NCBI RefSeq assembly: GCF_932526225.1
Contig: NC_064037.1
Location: forward strand, 16,713,101 to 16,777,100
DNA: 64,000 nt
Direction: 5' to 3'
DNA from: Nematostella vectensis
Lineage: Eukaryota > Cnidaria > Anthozoa > Actiniaria > Edwardsiidae
The notes beneath the pieces are model-generated. The model was not told the origin of the DNA and searched no databases. It worked only from the letters and a program-made list of their open reading frames with translations. The translations under genes and the position numbers were made by a program. Shown here in pieces: positions 52,767 to 63,458 of the stretch (positions are counted from its first letter, which is position 1; every line of letters starts with the position of its first letter).

Positions 52767-55298
52767 ATGGACGCTTACATAGAGGAGGTTCTCAATGGCA
52801 TGCGTGACAAAGAGGCGCCCGCCGTACTGGCAGGGCTGGTCCAGAACATCCTGGACGAGGACATCCCCGACGATGTCAAACACAAGCTTCTTAAGCCGCT
52901 CGTACCGGCGAAAGTGTGGACAGAGGAAGTCCGGCGCGAGTTCGACCCTTTGCTGCCGGGACGGCGGCAAAAGGGGCCCAGAGAGCTTAGACCCCGAGAA
53001 GTACTATTCTCTCTTCGTCGGGGGCGCCCATCTTCGGTTCCCAAGCGTGGATGCCACTCTTCAGGGCCGAGACATAAGCGCCGGTGTTTATTAGGAGATA
53101 CGAGATCTTGGTGGAGCAGGTGTCATTGCTCTAAAGCCGGTTATGCGGGGGCCTGACATTAATGACGATGGCTCGGTGTGGTGGGTCTCGCACGAGCGGG
53201 AGTCTCTGCGGGCAAACGCAGTGTTGCCACCGGTACTTTAGATGGTGGACCCCGACCGGCGTTACAGACTCTTTACGGTCGTTATAAGGCCCCCGCAGAG
53301 CCATTGGCGCCAATCACAGAGGAGGAAGGGCGCTCGGAGCACGAGATCGGTGGGTCGTTAGTCAAAAGAGGGGGCCAAATCGCAGTCGGTGTCCTGGAAG
53401 GCATCGATGCGGGTATTTGGGAGAAAGGACGAGAGTACCTCGTCTACGTGAGATACGAGCTTCGCCCTCTACCTGAGCAAAATGGTGAGCCTAGGCCAAT
53501 GTTTGAGCGAGAGGGGAGTGACGCCTTCGCTAACTGTGTTGTGAGCTATGTTACCGACTTCTTGAGGAATCGCGGCACCCCGCGCTCCCTTGGTCTAACC
53601 AAGACGCGAGGCAAGATCCTCGAGCGATTTGACAAGAAGCTGTCCACTATGGGATGCACCAAAGAAGACCTCTTTGAGATGGAAAAGAAGCTCGAGGTAA
53701 AGCTAGTAGCCGTGGACGCCCTGGGTAACGTCCTGTTGGACTCGGGGAAGTACAAGACTAAGACGAGGATCACTATCCCTTGCCACAATAACCACGCCTG
53801 GGCGGAGCTTCCGACTGAACCACCTGCGATCGCGAGCGTCCACGGCCTAGACTTCGAGGCTGAGAGGGAGCTTCGTTCGTTATGTCAGGAGAAGGCAGCC
53901 ACCAGTGCCGCCATAAAAACGCGCGAGGCGAAAGTGCGAGAGGTGCTCATTCGCTTTATAAACAGGGCGATCCCCAGAAGCACGAGGATCTGGCTGTGTG
54001 GGCGTGTTATAGTCACGCACGAAGGCAAACTGTACCGATCGGGACAGGACGGAGCGACTATCGACAGGGCGTTTACAGACAAGACTGGATATGATCCTCA
54101 ATGAAGCTACGCACTCGATGGGCGGTGCAATAGGGTATCGCTTCAAGAAGTGGACCCAAAGAGAGAACATCAGGCCAACGCCTCTTAAATATAGGGACGT
54201 CTGGCAAGCGGCGCAGGTTGAGTCCAAAGTGTGGAATAGCAAGGAAAACTTAGGGGCGCAGCCTCATGCGCACATCGACATGCGTGCGGCGTACCTAGGA
54301 TGCGAGGACAGTGTCTTCGGCGGCGCCTCGGACGCCATTGATCTGCTTCCCTACGAACGTGTATCGTATCGCGGATGTTGTGGGACGGCCATTGAGCGAG
54401 GTTCTTCAACTGACCGGGGCCATTCAGCTGACCGAGTTGGAGTTCTCTGAGGCCTGCCACCCCTACACTTCCGGGAGGGTAGGGCAGCACTTGGAACAAA
54501 ACGAGGGCTGGATCACCACGCCAGAGCTCAAGGACCTGTTAGACTCGGGTGACCTCGTCATGGCCACGGCGAGGGAGGTGTTGTATAGCGTCGGAAAAAA
54601 AGGACTCCATCAAGTTCCCCCATTCCATCGCGTGCCGCCCCGGCGGCGAAGACTCGCAGTACCCTGAGGGTCGAGATCTCGCTGTCCGTTTCGTAGGCAA
54701 GTGCGCTCGCCACGGCGACGAGTCCTCGATCGTAGTCCGCGACCGTGGAGAAGCCGCGTATCTGGTAAACCTCCTTGCGGGCACCGACCACTTACTTAAC
54801 TTCGAGCATGCCGACGGGGCTCATCTGATCCAATACAAAGACGGTGCCCGGCGCTCACAATGGTACCATATCGGGGCCTTCGTCTTGGCGTACGCAAACA
54901 TAGCGTTGCGACGCATGTTGAGGCGGATCTCTCGCGAAGACGTCCTCCGAGTGTGCACAGATGCCATATACGCAAAGGCGGTGCCCAGTGGTGTAAAGTA
55001 GCGAAATCCGAGATATGGAGAGTGGCGCCACAAGAAGCCTGGGTACGAGTGGCGACCCGGAGCGGCTTGGGGTCCGGAGAGGTCGGGGAGCTTGGCTATG
55101 GAGCCAAGCACTGCGCCGAGTCTGCCGTGCGATCTAGTGGCCGCAACCTCTGCAAAGATGTATCTAGCCGGCCAAGGAGGATCGGGGAAGACCGAGTGGG
55201 CGGCGAGCATGTTCCGCGGCCGCAACGTTGTGGTGCTCACCCCCGAGAACGACCTCGCCCACGACCATCGCAACAACCCGCGCCTCGCGGTGAAGGCT
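52767..55298 (+). pseudogene. Divergent family-B DNA polymerase fused in frame to SF1 helicase N terminus
   Basis: ATG 52767 gives MDAYIEEVLNGMRDKEAP. After a shift near 52980 comes DPEKYYSLFVGGAHLRFP and, past stops, GSVWWVSHERES. 53178-54104 is open: HEIGGSLVKRGGQ, YLVYVRYELRPLP, LSTMGCTKEDLFEMEKKLEV, ITIPCHNNHAW. 54091 onward has HIDMRAAYLG, a plausible motif A. 54549-55001 has YHIGAFVLAYANIALRRML and VCTDAIYA, a plausible motif C with CTDA where DTDS is usual. TAG 54999 is in frame; the same frame continues through EWRPGAAWGPERSGS into the helicase Walker A GGSGKTEW and breaks at 55298. Role: replicative polymerase-helicase. At least four lesions. Confidence 0.65.
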
Positions 55299-55606
55299 TT
55301 ATATCGTGAAGCAACGTCAACGACAGTCAGGGCATACTTGTACCCGCGGTCGGTTGGCAAGAATAGCAGGTCCGACTGGTGGATATGGTTTGGTATCTGC
55401 TCCGAGAAGTGGGCGTAGGCAGTCGGAGGAGGGGGTGTCTGTGTAGCTTCCGACGGGCTGCGAGCTTACACACCTGCGCACTCGATCTATGGAGGCTGAG
55501 CCTTTGGGAAGTTTGGCATGCAGAGCGGTCACTTCCTGGAAGCCACCTCTCATATAGGACGGAGGAACGCATCGAGTTCTTCGTCGGACATGCGCTTCGC
55601 CGCCAT
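55297..55606 (-). pseudogene. rve integrase, N-terminal part with first catalytic Asp
   Basis: ATG at 55606 (minus) gives MAAKRMSDEELDAFLRP. After a frame change comes GGFQEVTALHAKLPKGSASI, and after another IPNHIHQSDLLFLPTDRGY and YALTVVDVASRYK, the rve start with its first Asp-containing strand. It ends at about 55297, where it is joined tail to tail with the truncated helicase. The rest of the rve core is missing here and an apparently complementary part lies at 33700-34374. Frameshifts and truncation make it inactive. Confidence 0.75.
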
Positions 55607-55825
55607 TACGTGTCGACAATAATGTATCGCGATACATTGCAGGTGTATCAGTCTCCAACAGGCGGTTGCCGTCTGCTCGGGCAGTGCCTGGGTGGTCTTT
55701 CTGAGGCCGGTCTGCACTCATCTGCAATCATCTTATGCGTATACGTATACGCATACATATACGCATGCGCATACGCGCAGCATGGAAAAATGCCGCCTAG
55801 ATGCAGCGCCGGAACGGCAGCTACA
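55607..55825. promoter_or_regulatory. Intergenic region with TATACGCATA-type palindromic repeats
   Basis: 55733-55780 is a run of alternating purine/pyrimidine palindromes (TATGCGTATACGTATACGCA, ATATACGCATGCGCATACGC). It precedes the integrase part on the minus strand and follows the membrane-protein gene. It resembles the short palindrome beside the MCP start (36332-36341). Candidate promoter. Confidence 0.4.
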
Positions 55826-56253
55826 TCACAGCAAGCGGCTAGCTGTGTAGCCGATGGCGAGAGCGCCGGCGCCAATGTACGCCAACTCGGCGTTTTTCTG
55901 CGTTTTGCTGGGGATATAGTAGTCGGACAGCTCAGGAGCCCGCATCGACTCCAGGGATTGTTCTGGCCGGGTCTGGTTGTAGAGTTTGAGCGCGTAGTCA
56001 GTGTCGGTGAAGTTTTGCTTTGCGAGGGACCCTCTCTCGCGACTTTGAGCTTGCCAGTCGAGGATTTTTTTTGTCGCCGCTGTTGGTAGCGTCCATAGTC
56101 TTGTTGGTATTTCTCTAGGGCCTTGTCGTGCCTCTCCTTCTCAGCTAAGGCAGGGCTCTCATCGTTCGACAGGAACTTTGCGAGGTAGTTGCCACCAACG
56201 AATGCAGTCGCATTTAGGACGGCGCCGCCAACCAAAATCGCGATGGAGGCCAT
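55826..56253 (-). pseudogene. Small membrane-anchored coiled-coil protein with one homopolymer frameshift
   Basis: ATG at 56253 (minus) gives MASIAILVGGAVLNATAFVG, a hydrophobic N-terminal segment, then a charged helix EKERHDKALEKYQQDYGRYQ. At a run of eight T on the plus strand (56065-56072) the frame shifts by one. The downstream frame gives LKLYNQTRPEQSLESMRAPE, LSDYYIPSKTQKNAELAY and a C-terminal hydrophobic segment IGAGALAIGYTASRLL ending at 55826. Two membrane segments around a coiled coil. I recall similar frames in cnidarian elements, unverified. The lesion could be a sequencing error in the homopolymer. Confidence 0.6.
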
Positions 56254-56360
56254 CGAGTAGTGTGTGTACGTTTCACGTGCGCACACTTCACGTGCTGTGT
56301 GTACGTGAACACGAGTCTAATACATGGCTAACACATGTAGTAGTGTGCCACAGTACACTA

Positions 56361-56505
56361 CTACATGGGCAGGATCTTCTGGTCCTCAAGGTAACCCTTC
56401 AAAGCGACAGCACCTGCGACGGCGGCAGTCATTTTGCGTAGTTCATGGCGTTCGCGGAGGGGTCTTTGGTGAAGTCCTCGCGCAAGACCTTGCGCCCAAC
56501 CCACC
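56361..56505 (-). pseudogene. 3' end of another small gene of the element
   Basis: The minus strand ends KGYLEDQKILPM and TAG at 56361. The preceding residues MTAAVAGAVAL are hydrophobic and a frame change seems to lie just before them. The gene is cut at 56505 by the host junction. Function unknown. Confidence 0.4.
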
Positions 56506-56997
56506 CAGGGAAGTTTTACTTTCAGTGACGTCATCGATGACGTCACGTGACCATCTCATAGCACCCCAACATACATGACATCTACCGAGTTTGGTTGTCA
56601 TACGACCTTTTCATTATAAATATTTTCTATTTTGATGACGTCAGCATATTTTTGCTTCTAGTGACATCATCGATGACATCACAAATCATCATATTTTTCT
56701 CCTTGACACAAACATGACACCTGCCAAGTTTGGTTGTGAAACAATGTTTCTTTTAAGAGATATGAACGTTTTTGCTTTTAATCACGTTTTAAGTGAGGTC
56801 ATCGATGACGTCACAATCACGTGACTATATTGTTGAGCCCATATTGACACATACATTACACATAATAAGTTTAGTTGTCATATGATGTTTCGTTTAGGAG
56901 ATATGAATATAGATATGATATCGGGATAGTTTTTCATCGAAGACGTCACGCATCACGTGACCTTATCTTGGCACCGCGCTTGACAGATACATGGCAC

Positions 56998-57476
56998 CAG
57001 GGGCTCATAAGTAGGGGCAATCAACTTCCTCACATTCTTGTGTTATATAGATGTCACGGCGTTTCCTAGGATCAGGCTATTTTTAGACGCGCGGATTAGC
57101 CAATCAGATGCGACCTTAGTGCTTACGTTTTGGCTGAGCTCAACTGCACGCGCAGTCTCAGACAAAAAGCTGTTTTCTCTTCGGTACTTTGACTTTTGTT
57201 GCTCTCTTCTTCAATGATGAATCCAGTTTTACCTACGAATTTAAAATCTGGCATGCAATTCTTTTGTTGAACAAACAAAACCGACGGTGATGGACAAATA
57301 AATATTCTTCCTAACTGAAATTTGCGCGTACAGCCTCACGTCACTAGCGCGCGCGACCAACGTCAACGTAGCTGATTGGCCCGTTTGTGCGCGCGCGTCT
57401 TAAAAAATAGCCTGATCCTAGGAAACGCCGTGACACTTATATAATGCAGATGATTGCCCCTACTTATGAGCCCCTG
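56998..57476. mobile_element. 479-bp foldback MITE (copy B)
   Basis: Counterpart of 13222-13700 with the same CAGGGGCTC...GAGCCCCTG ends and ATGGCAC flanks (56991-56997, 57477-57482 as ATGGCAC). Same length as copy A, with few differences. Confidence 0.85.
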
Positions 57477-58280
57477 ATGGCACTTACACCAAGCTTGGTT
57501 GTTATACAATGTTTCTTTCACGAGATATGAATGTTTTTATTTTTATTTTGATGACGTCAGCATGTTTTGCTTCTAGTGACGTCATCGATGAGAAATCGTC
57601 ACATATAAAGAAAACGTTGTCTTTTTGGGGGTCTGGTACCTAGAAATCTTAGTTTCTTTTTAGAGAACTTCTCCATTGACTAAAGATGGTCATAGTCACT
57701 GTTTTTCTTTTCTGATTACAAGTCTTAACATTTACAAAGCACCTGTGGTACGACAGCCTTGAAAATGACAAGGAATCATGCAGTTCTTACAAGTAAAGAA
57801 TATATAAGTTTCCTTATATGGAAGTGACCGCGTTTGGCAAAAAACGACAATTTATGGCTAAATTTTCTTGATATGCAAATCACGTGACCACAGTCCTGCA
57901 ACTCCATTGGCACATACATGACACCTGCCAAGTTTGGTTGTCGGACGGACGGACATCGCGTCACGAAAACTCGAGTCGATGGGTTACCAATTTTTGTTAC
58001 CATATTTGTTTTAAATACCAATTTTTCTTAGGTATTGGGCTCCGCTCACGCGGCGCTTGGGAGCTCCGCTAATAAAAAAAGTAATAAATAAGAGATAAAG
58101 TTGATAACCTAGGCAAGGTGGCCACTGTGCTTGAATTATCCTCGTAAATGTTTATAGGTAAATCTTTGCCTTTAAAAAAACCGTCGGCGGGATGAACGTT
58201 TCATAACCCACTCGTGACTAGGCTTTTCCATATTAAATTTTACTCATGTTATCGACTGTTTATTCCTAAGTGTCGACACT

Positions 58281-60732
58281 ATGGCCAAGACCGAGATAGA
58301 AGACCCGTTCCGACAACGTAATCTGGTAAGAGAATTTCTTGGAATTTCTAAATTCTAACGGATTTGATATCTGAAGGATCACTAACGAAATACCCCATAA
58401 AAGCCAAAGCCAAGCCAAATCCTCTAAAAAAGCAATAACAAACAAGTAGCCTTGACTAAAAGACACTGAGAAAACAGCTGGCAAAGCCAAATGGCCGAAA
58501 AAATATCGAGCAGAGAAAAATCTGTTACCTTCCAGTCAGATACCAAATGACCGGTGCCCGAATTAGACAGCGCGATTACGTCGTATGTGACTTGCCCGCA
58601 ACGCGCCTACAGCTCGAGTCGTCGAGTGTAAAATCAGCCTACTACTCCGCTACGACGTTCGGCTACGAAGGTGGTAGTGTGTAATCAGGCCCGTAGCCAG
58701 GATTTTGAGCGGGGGGTTCGTATTTAGCGGACCTTTTTCACTTAGGTAGCTTGCCCAAGCCCGCAGTGGTACTAAATTTTCCTTTATTAGAGCGGACCTT
58801 CCAGTCGAGTGGGGCGGTTCTTTCCAAACCCCCGAACCCTCAATGGCTAATACAGGGCTAAACATGTCGTAGACAGGTCGCATACGACTAAATCGTGCTA
58901 TCTTAATTAGCCTTTATAGTTCTAGACTTCGGATTTCAAAGTTATAACCAGTAAAACCTCTCTATGACAGCGCCTATACACCTATTTCAAACAAGGTGGC
59001 ACTCGGAGAATTCATATGTATTGTAATCCGCAGTGCTTCACGGGTATCAAATAAATAAGCAAATAAGCGCAAATAAAGGAAATCGAGGCTTTAAAGGCTG
59101 TAAAATTGTTGTTCACGTTCCTATACACATTCATATGGCTTTCAGATACCAGGATTCAGCCATTTATACGCTACCCATGAAGCACTGCGGGCTACGATAC
59201 ATCGATTTCCGAGTGGCACGTTATTTGAAATAGGTGTATAATCAACCACTCGATCAACCATCCCTTTCTCACCACTTCTTGTTTTTCGACCAGGTTTATT
59301 TCTAGTTGTTAAAATCTAAGAAACAGAATAAGACTCAGGGCGGATCTAGGTTATTTTCCGAGGAGGCTACAAAACGTGGCCAAACGCAAAAAACAGTGAC
59401 ATAATGTTTCAGAGTGGCTCAATTTATTAAAGTTGTCTGCTTCTAAGCAAAGAATAATTTTGCTGAAAAGGAAAAGGAAACAAGAGCATTTATTATTTTA
59501 TTTAGAAAGGGCAGGCGTAGAATTGAGCTTTGTTGTCTGGAATGAATGGTTTTTCTTGCTTGTATGCACCATAAACATCTTTCCCGACTGTGTTATTGTA
59601 GCAGAAATAATTCAAGTGTCAAGTTGAATAATGATTATATAGTAAGTATATCAAAAAGAAAAAAACCCATTCAATTCCGACAACAAAGCTCAATTCAGAA
59701 ATCGCTTGCATTTTCTAATAGTCAATAGATAGTCAACCAGGACGAGGACGAGTAGTCTAATTGTTTTAGTATAAATCCACTCACATACTACCTTCGAAAA
59801 AAAATACGATTTTAACAATTCTCAGTAATAAATAACCGCTTTTGGCACGAAAACGCCGGCTTTTTCGCTACTCGCTATCTATGGCTCTCTGTTTAGTGGC
59901 CAGCGAGCATGAGACCTCTCGGACGGCTCGCTGGCCATACTAAATAGAATGACGTTCAAGGCTCTGGAACCAGGGTATAGTGAGTACTGGAGCCAATTAA
60001 ATTGCGAGATTTGTGATGGTATGTGAGTGGATTTATACTAAACAAGTATAGGATACTTTGAACTCACTAGGCTGGCGATTTATTGGATTATTTGAATAAA
60101 TTGGAAACTGTCGGGCATTTAGTCCATTGAAGACCTGTCCCGTGGTCAGCGGTTGACTGTACTGCACACGAGTAGCTAACTCACATTATTATGTCTTCTA
60201 GCGGGCAGGTTTCATTGGACTGGTCTTACTTGGAGGGACCTCGCTGATTATCTTTGTTTTGTTTATCTCTACGAGAACAAACCAAATTTCAATGCTATCT
60301 TACATACTTGACGGTAAGCATTCAAGAGCCGCGCAGAGGGAAATTTGGGAAGCTTTCTTTCATTCCTGATGCCCTATATTCTTTAAACTTCCCCTAATCA
60401 CCCCCTCCCCCTTCTTCAAGTGTTTATTTACCCCTATAAAATCAAGCTATGCAAACAATACAATATATTCTGTTACCCTTTGCTTTTTTAAATTCATTTT
60501 ACGACTATAACACTGATAACTTGAATTTATGTTTGTGTTTCAGACATTAGCACTTCTAATTCTTCTGGTAGGTCTCGTTTTATTCGTTATGAGAATTGGG
60601 CGATGGATAACAATTTTTTAATCTCCTGAGCGGTCAAATCAAAATGATGATTCCATTTGTTTTCAGCTGGGGGTTTTCAACGGATCTTCTCTGTTAAAGA
60701 TTCTGACGAGAGCTCTTTATCTTTATACTCTG
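58281..60732 (+). pseudogene. DUF229 gene fragment: exons 1-4 only
   Basis: Exons at 58281-58325, 60202-60313, 60544-60567 and 60667-60732 match those of the intact gene. Exon 1 reads MAKTEIEDPFRQRNL. Exon 2 has one extra codon in the membrane segment (LLGGTSLIIFVLFIST). The donor after exon 4 is CTCTG|TTGAGT where the intact gene has CTCTG|GTGAGT, so the splice GT is destroyed. Exons 5-9 are absent because the duplication ends at about 61208. It cannot make the enzyme domain. Transcription of the 5' part is possible. Confidence 0.9.
59518..59700. repeat. Inverted-repeat unit specific to copy B
   Basis: GAATTGAGCTTTGTTGTCTG...TTTTTCTT at 59518 pairs with AAGAAAAAAACCC...GACAACAAAGCTCAATTC ending near 59697. 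It is absent from copy A at the matching place (about 15690). Either a MITE inserted in copy B or a deletion in copy A. Confidence 0.65.
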
Positions 60733-60869
60733 TTGAGTGATAATACACCATTCTTTATGGTCTCCCAAGGAAAAGTTTAGAAGTCCGCTAGTAAGGCCTA
60801 ACAGGATTGGCTAGATTACCCTCATTGTTCTATTGTATTCTTGTTCTTCGTCTGTGTTGCATTAATCCA

Positions 60870-61016
60870 CAGGAGGGTAGCCAGGGGGGCCTGGGCCCCC
60901 CTTTTAGCAGCCAAAAATACAGTAAATGTATGAGACATTATCTAAAATACAGGAGAAAATGCCTTGAAAGAGCCTTTTGGGCCCCCTCCTTGTTAAAAAT
61001 CCTGGCTACGCCGCTG
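60870..61016. repeat. Short interspersed repeat with GTAGCCAGG ends (copy B)
   Basis: GGGTAGCCAGGGGGGCCTGG at the left and GGGCCCCCTCCTT...ATCCTGGCTACGCCGCTG at the right form a terminal inverted pair. Copy A has lost part of the left end (16732). Confidence 0.55.
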
Positions 61017-61490
61017 ATCCAATGTGGTGAAACTTTCGATAGCTTCTTTAGATATGGTGGGGCTTATACGCGAACAAAATCTGTTTTTGCTAATATCTCC
61101 CAAAGAGAAATAGCTATGATCACCAAACTTAGCAACTACAACATTGATGTCGGTCTGAGATTATTTCATATAATGTTGCCATGGCAACCAATTTAAGGAG
61201 GCTTAAGTTGGCTACCGACGGCCTGTACGTTTTTTGTCTATCTAAAGCTTAGACACTAATGCTTGCTTTTATCTAAAACCAGAATCTTCTTCCATACAAA
61301 AGAATTGCACACAATTACCGCGCTCTAACATCCGTCATTAATGGTTCTAGATTTCTTTTAAAATTTCCACACAAAACTAATTGAAAACAATTTGTTATAG
61401 CCGAATTAATGGTATAGAAAAATCAATTTTGATAAAAACCGTGCCTAGACTGTATTGTTAAAAACTAAATGACATTAAGAATAGATCAAT

Positions 61491-61518
61491 ATAAATAAAT
61501 AAATGAATGATGATAAAA

Positions 61519-61553
<35 letters not shown>

Positions 61554-61574
61554 AGAAATAAATAAATAAATAAG

Positions 61575-61625
<51 letters not shown>

Positions 61626-61646
61626 GTAAGTAAGTAAGTAAGTAAG

Positions 61647-61717
<71 letters not shown>

Positions 61718-61765
61718 ATGGATGAATGGATGGATGAATGAATGAATGAATGAAAATAAATCAAT
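61491..61765. repeat. AAAT/AATG tetranucleotide satellite
   Basis: Long run of AAAT with short AAGT and AATGG variants. The minus-strand reading (Tyr/Leu/Ile repeats) is a by-product of the repeat. Confidence 0.98.
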
Positions 61766-63288
61766 AGGTCAATAAATCAATAGATCAATAAATCAATAGA
61801 TTGGATTTTGATTTCAATACCTCCAGATTCACTTATTACTTGTATTACAGCTTTTCGGCAACCCAAACCGACACTAACAGGGTTGTCACCACTTGGTGGG
61901 AGTGCCAGAATTTACGACACAAGTAGGAAATCCCAATTTAGTAGAAATAATTTAATCTTAATGTTTTAATGTCTTAGGCTTCTTTAATGACGCTCAAGTG
62001 TTTTAAAATTATTATTTTTCATCTACGTATGTTTAATATTGAGTAAGTTTTTAATGAACTACTTTCTTGAACATTTTTGTTATGTTTGTTGACTTTTAAC
62101 AAACGATTAACGAGATTTTTTCTATAGCAGTTAAAACAACACAACTAGCTGTTGGACTCACGACTTTGTTTTTATTTTTTATTTTTTATTTGAGAGTTAT
62201 TTTTGAAATGACGGACATGAAATACACAACAAAATGCTAATGAGAGATTTTTGTTTTGAAATTACGGCATAAGTTGTTTAATGGGAAATACAAAAAATAT
62301 AAAAATGAACAATCAACAATTAAAAAAAAAAAAACTTAAAAAAAAGTTCTGTGGTGCATTGTTAGAAAACTGACCAAGCTGCCAGCATGCTGGGATATGG
62401 GTAAGGGGGAAGGGGGGGGGTGACGGAGGGATAGGAGGGGAGAGGAGGCAGACAAGGGTCTGTAATAAGGGTTTACATTTAAGAATAGGCACTACTGGCT
62501 GAAAGAAAGAAAGTGCAAGTAAAAAAAAAAATCTTCAATACCAGATAGAATAGCGAAATGATCAAGTGAAAATTAATTTTGACGTCTTTTCAAATTAGTT
62601 TGAGTCAGTTTTTTCTTGTTCTTAAAAAAGTTATCCTATCAATTAGCCTAATAGGATGCCACAGACCATTGTACGAAATGCTATTTTTGTCAGACATTTT
62701 GGTAAATAACTTGTTCGTCTATATAATTTTGACAGATTCGAGACAGATGTTTCATTGAAAATGTTTCTTCATGGAATACGCATGAAACAACACTCAACTC
62801 AAGTGGCGAGCGGAATAAAACTCATGTGTCTTGCGTTATCCAGTTAATTGCTTCCCAAAAAAATGTATTTGAAGAAAATTAAATGCCCTTAAGTTATAGA
62901 CAGTTGTTTGATCTGACATGCTCTTAGATAGATTCGCCATGCTCGACGTGGGATGAGCTTGAATGCTATTAACTTAGCGTTCTCTTTGTGTGGGCAGTTA
63001 GTCGCGGAGAAGTGCGTTTTGATTGGCTACCGAATGGAAGTAATGGTTATGGCGCTCTCTCGATTGTTTCCCCTAGCTACGGAAGTCAGCAATAAAATGG
63101 AAAAAACTATCCTTTAAGTTTGAAAACAAGATGAAATAGGAGCTTTGCAAAGACATTTCCGGGAAGACCCGGTAATTATGAAAAACAAAAATGAACAACG
63201 TACTCAGAACATCAATCGCCGGCTACTTAAGTTATCATTATTGGTATTCGGCTTTGTCAGTTATGGAGAGAGAGTTAGGCCTATGACA

Positions 63289-63315
63289 GCCAATCAGAGG
63301 CGTAGCTATATATAA
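63289..63315 (+). promoter_or_regulatory. CCAAT box and TATA box of a putative host promoter
   Basis: GCCAAT at 63289-63294 and TATATATAA at 63307-63315 are unusually well formed for this AT-rich region. A transcription start would be expected near 63340. Confidence 0.4.
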
Positions 63316-63339
63316 CTACTAAGATACTTACAGAGCGAC

Positions 63340-63458
63340 TTTTCGTGGATGTAACCTACAGAATTCAGACGCCAAAATTTTAGGAGAGTAAGTGGTCTTA
63401 GTGCTCTACAAATGTAGTGTTATTTTATACGAAGGCAAAGCAAAATCAAGTTGGAAAG
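63340..63458 (+). other. Putative noncoding first exon
   Basis: Downstream of the TATA box, the sequence runs to TTGGAAAG|GTATGT, a strong splice donor at 63458/63459. No long frame occurs in it. If real, the gene continues beyond the window. Confidence 0.3.

Larger units (their letters stand above)
51853..56505 (+). mobile_element. Polinton/Maverick-like element, piece 2 (left portion)
   Basis: It begins with the terminal repeat 51853-51926. A zinc protein, tandem repeats, PolB running into the helicase N terminus, the integrase N-terminal part and two small genes follow. It ends abruptly at 56505, where copy B of the host duplication resumes. The only overlap with piece 1 is about 206 bp of helicase (55093-55298 against 32233-32438, roughly ten differences). 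Frameshifts are frequent. Confidence 0.85.
56506..61208. repeat. Segmental duplication, copy B, right part
   Basis: It matches 12729-17071 from CAGGGAAGTTTTACTTTCAG to about 61208 at high identity. It carries the CRE-like palindromes (56525-56546), the MITE and DUF229 exons 1-4, then diverges from copy A. Extra sequence at 59466-59847 includes a TTGAGCTTTGTTGTC/GACAACAAAGCTCAA inverted pair. Confidence 0.9.

Noticed and set aside
52133-52768. 211-codon minus-strand frame over the tandem repeats
   Set aside because: It arises from the repeated units read antisense. The zinc protein and polymerase lie on the plus strand.
55379-56089. 236-codon plus-strand frame
   Set aside because: It is antisense to the integrase part and the membrane-protein gene, both of which show family-like protein patterns on the minus strand.
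61486-61764. Minus-strand frame rich in Tyr, Leu, Ile and Phe
   Set aside because: It is the translation of the AAAT satellite, not a membrane protein.
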